From an uncultured Bacilli bacterium (lineage in GTDB: Bacteria > Bacillota_I > Bacilli_A > RF39 > UBA660): a stretch of DNA of 6,662 nt. Positions 6,062 through 6,662 of the stretch are shown one piece after another. Location: NCBI GenBank assembly GCA_949113215.1, contig CARZYU010000056.1, forward strand, positions 1 to 6,662, read 5' to 3'. Under the pieces are notes generated by a model that worked only from the letters and a program-made list of their open reading frames with translations, was not told the origin of the DNA and did not search any database. Made by a program: the position numbers and the translations under genes. The first letter of the stretch is position 1. Every line of letters begins with the position of its first letter.

Positions 6062-6662
6062 ATGAAAAAACGTCGTAACATGATCATTGTTGTAGTCAGT
6101 TTTCTATTATTGATTGGCATTGGACTAACCTTTGTCTTTTTCCATCATCAATCGGTAGAGCAAGAGAAAAAAGAAAAAGAAGAAAAGCAATTGGTTGAAA
6201 AAATAAAATCCGTCTATCTTCCTTTGGTTAAGACTTCGAAAGAGACGAAACTTTATCGAAAAAATCAAGAAAAATATCAGGAAGTGGGAACTCTTTTTGA
6301 AGGGGTTGTCCTTAAATTAGATACGAAAGAAAAAATCACTGCCAAGACTAGGTATTTTAAGATCTTGGATCAGGACTATTATGTTTCTTATCAAGATGTT
6401 GTGAAGGCGGAAGGGGAAGAGACGACAGAGCCCTTTTCTCAGTACATTCCATTTGCTGAAGATGTTGTCGTTCCCAAAGGAACTGCTTTGAAACAAAATG
6501 GAAAAGAACTCTTTTCATGGAACCAAGAACTTCGTGGTCCTCTGATTGTTCGTGGAGAAGAATATACTTTGAAATTGGGAGAAGCGTATTATCAGGTTCT
6601 AAAGGATGCGGTTACTTTAGTAGAAGGAACCAAAGTCGATAAAGAACTTGCAAGTGCAATTG
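6062..6662 (+). CDS. N-terminal part of an anchored envelope protein with SH3-like region, possibly a polysaccharide deacetylase (3' truncated)
   Basis: An uninterrupted frame runs from the ATG at 6062 to the window edge, giving 200 complete codons and no stop. AGGTGA at 6052-6057 begins right after the preceding TAA and is the ribosome site; the ten-base gap makes it the third gene of the operon. The protein starts MKKRRN, has a membrane segment at about 7-27 (IIVVVSFLLLIGIGLTFVFF), then a charged linker (EKKEKEEK), then beta-rich modules: LVKTSKETKLYRKN...YQEVGTLFEG and TRYFKILDQDYYVSYQDV look like an SH3-like fold, followed by YIPFAEDVVVPKGT and a third segment to the edge. This order is reminiscent of Bacilli proteins in which such modules precede a polysaccharide deacetylase (NodB-type) domain, but no catalytic motif is inside the window, so the enzyme call is recall-based inference. 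It could equally be a non-enzymatic wall-binding protein. Confidence 0.85.
   Translation, partial: MKKRRNMIIVVVSFLLLIGIGLTFVFFHHQSVEQEKKEKEEKQLVEKIKSVYLPLVKTSKETKLYRKNQEKYQEVGTLFEGVVLKLDTKEKITAKTRYFKILDQDYYVSYQDVVKAEGEETTEPFSQYIPFAEDVVVPKGTALKQNGKELFSWNQELRGPLIVRGEEYTLKLGEAYYQVLKDAVTLVEGTKVDKELASAI

Noticed and set aside
1..6662. CRISPR array, tRNA or rRNA gene, or insertion sequence
   Set aside because: No regularly spaced direct repeats, no cloverleaf or ribosomal RNA motifs, and no transposase-like frame or terminal inverted repeats were seen on reading.

Overview
The window looks like chromosomal DNA of an AT-rich Gram-positive-lineage bacterium (Bacillota). Strong AGGAG-type ribosome sites, extended -10 sigma-A-like promoters, a classic intrinsic terminator and many lysine-rich, single-pass envelope proteins suggest this. 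Protein style (N-terminally anchored surface proteins whose domains end in GxGTxxxPY) recalls uncultured gut Bacilli such as the RF39/Erysipelotrichales-like groups, but this placement is inference. UGA acts as a stop codon, so the mycoplasma code is not in use. All genes are on the + strand and coding density is high.

Layout. (1) 1-321: the 3' end of an unidentified helical gene, overlapping the next gene by ATGA. (2) 318-1358: a membrane-anchored NAGPA-type phosphodiester glycosidase (paralogue 1). (3) 1359-1436: a gap with a weak possible hairpin and a good extended -10 promoter. (4) 1437-3377: a large N-terminally anchored surface protein with a TasA/camelysin-like beta-sandwich region followed by two divergent copies of a roughly 200-residue domain. 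(5) 3376-3437: a strong terminator, then a second extended -10 promoter. (6) 3462-4958: a second anchored surface protein with two copies of the same domain behind a lysine/glutamate-rich cytoplasmic tail. (7) 4963-6051: NAGPA paralogue 2, 4 nt downstream. (8) 6062 to the right edge: the 5' part of an anchored protein with an SH3-like extracellular region, whose layout resembles the front of some polysaccharide deacetylases. The expected catalytic part lies outside the window.

Reading the locus as a whole: two glycosidase paralogues flank two paralogous tandem-domain surface proteins, and a probable polysaccharide-modifying enzyme may follow. The simplest interpretation is an envelope locus that trims or remodels a phosphodiester-linked surface glycopolymer and displays a pair of rigid, beta-rich exoproteins. 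The glycosidase family assignment is well supported. The substrate, the role of the surface proteins and any cooperation between them are inference. There are no RNA genes, mobile elements or CRISPR arrays, and no gene-free stretch longer than about 85 bases.
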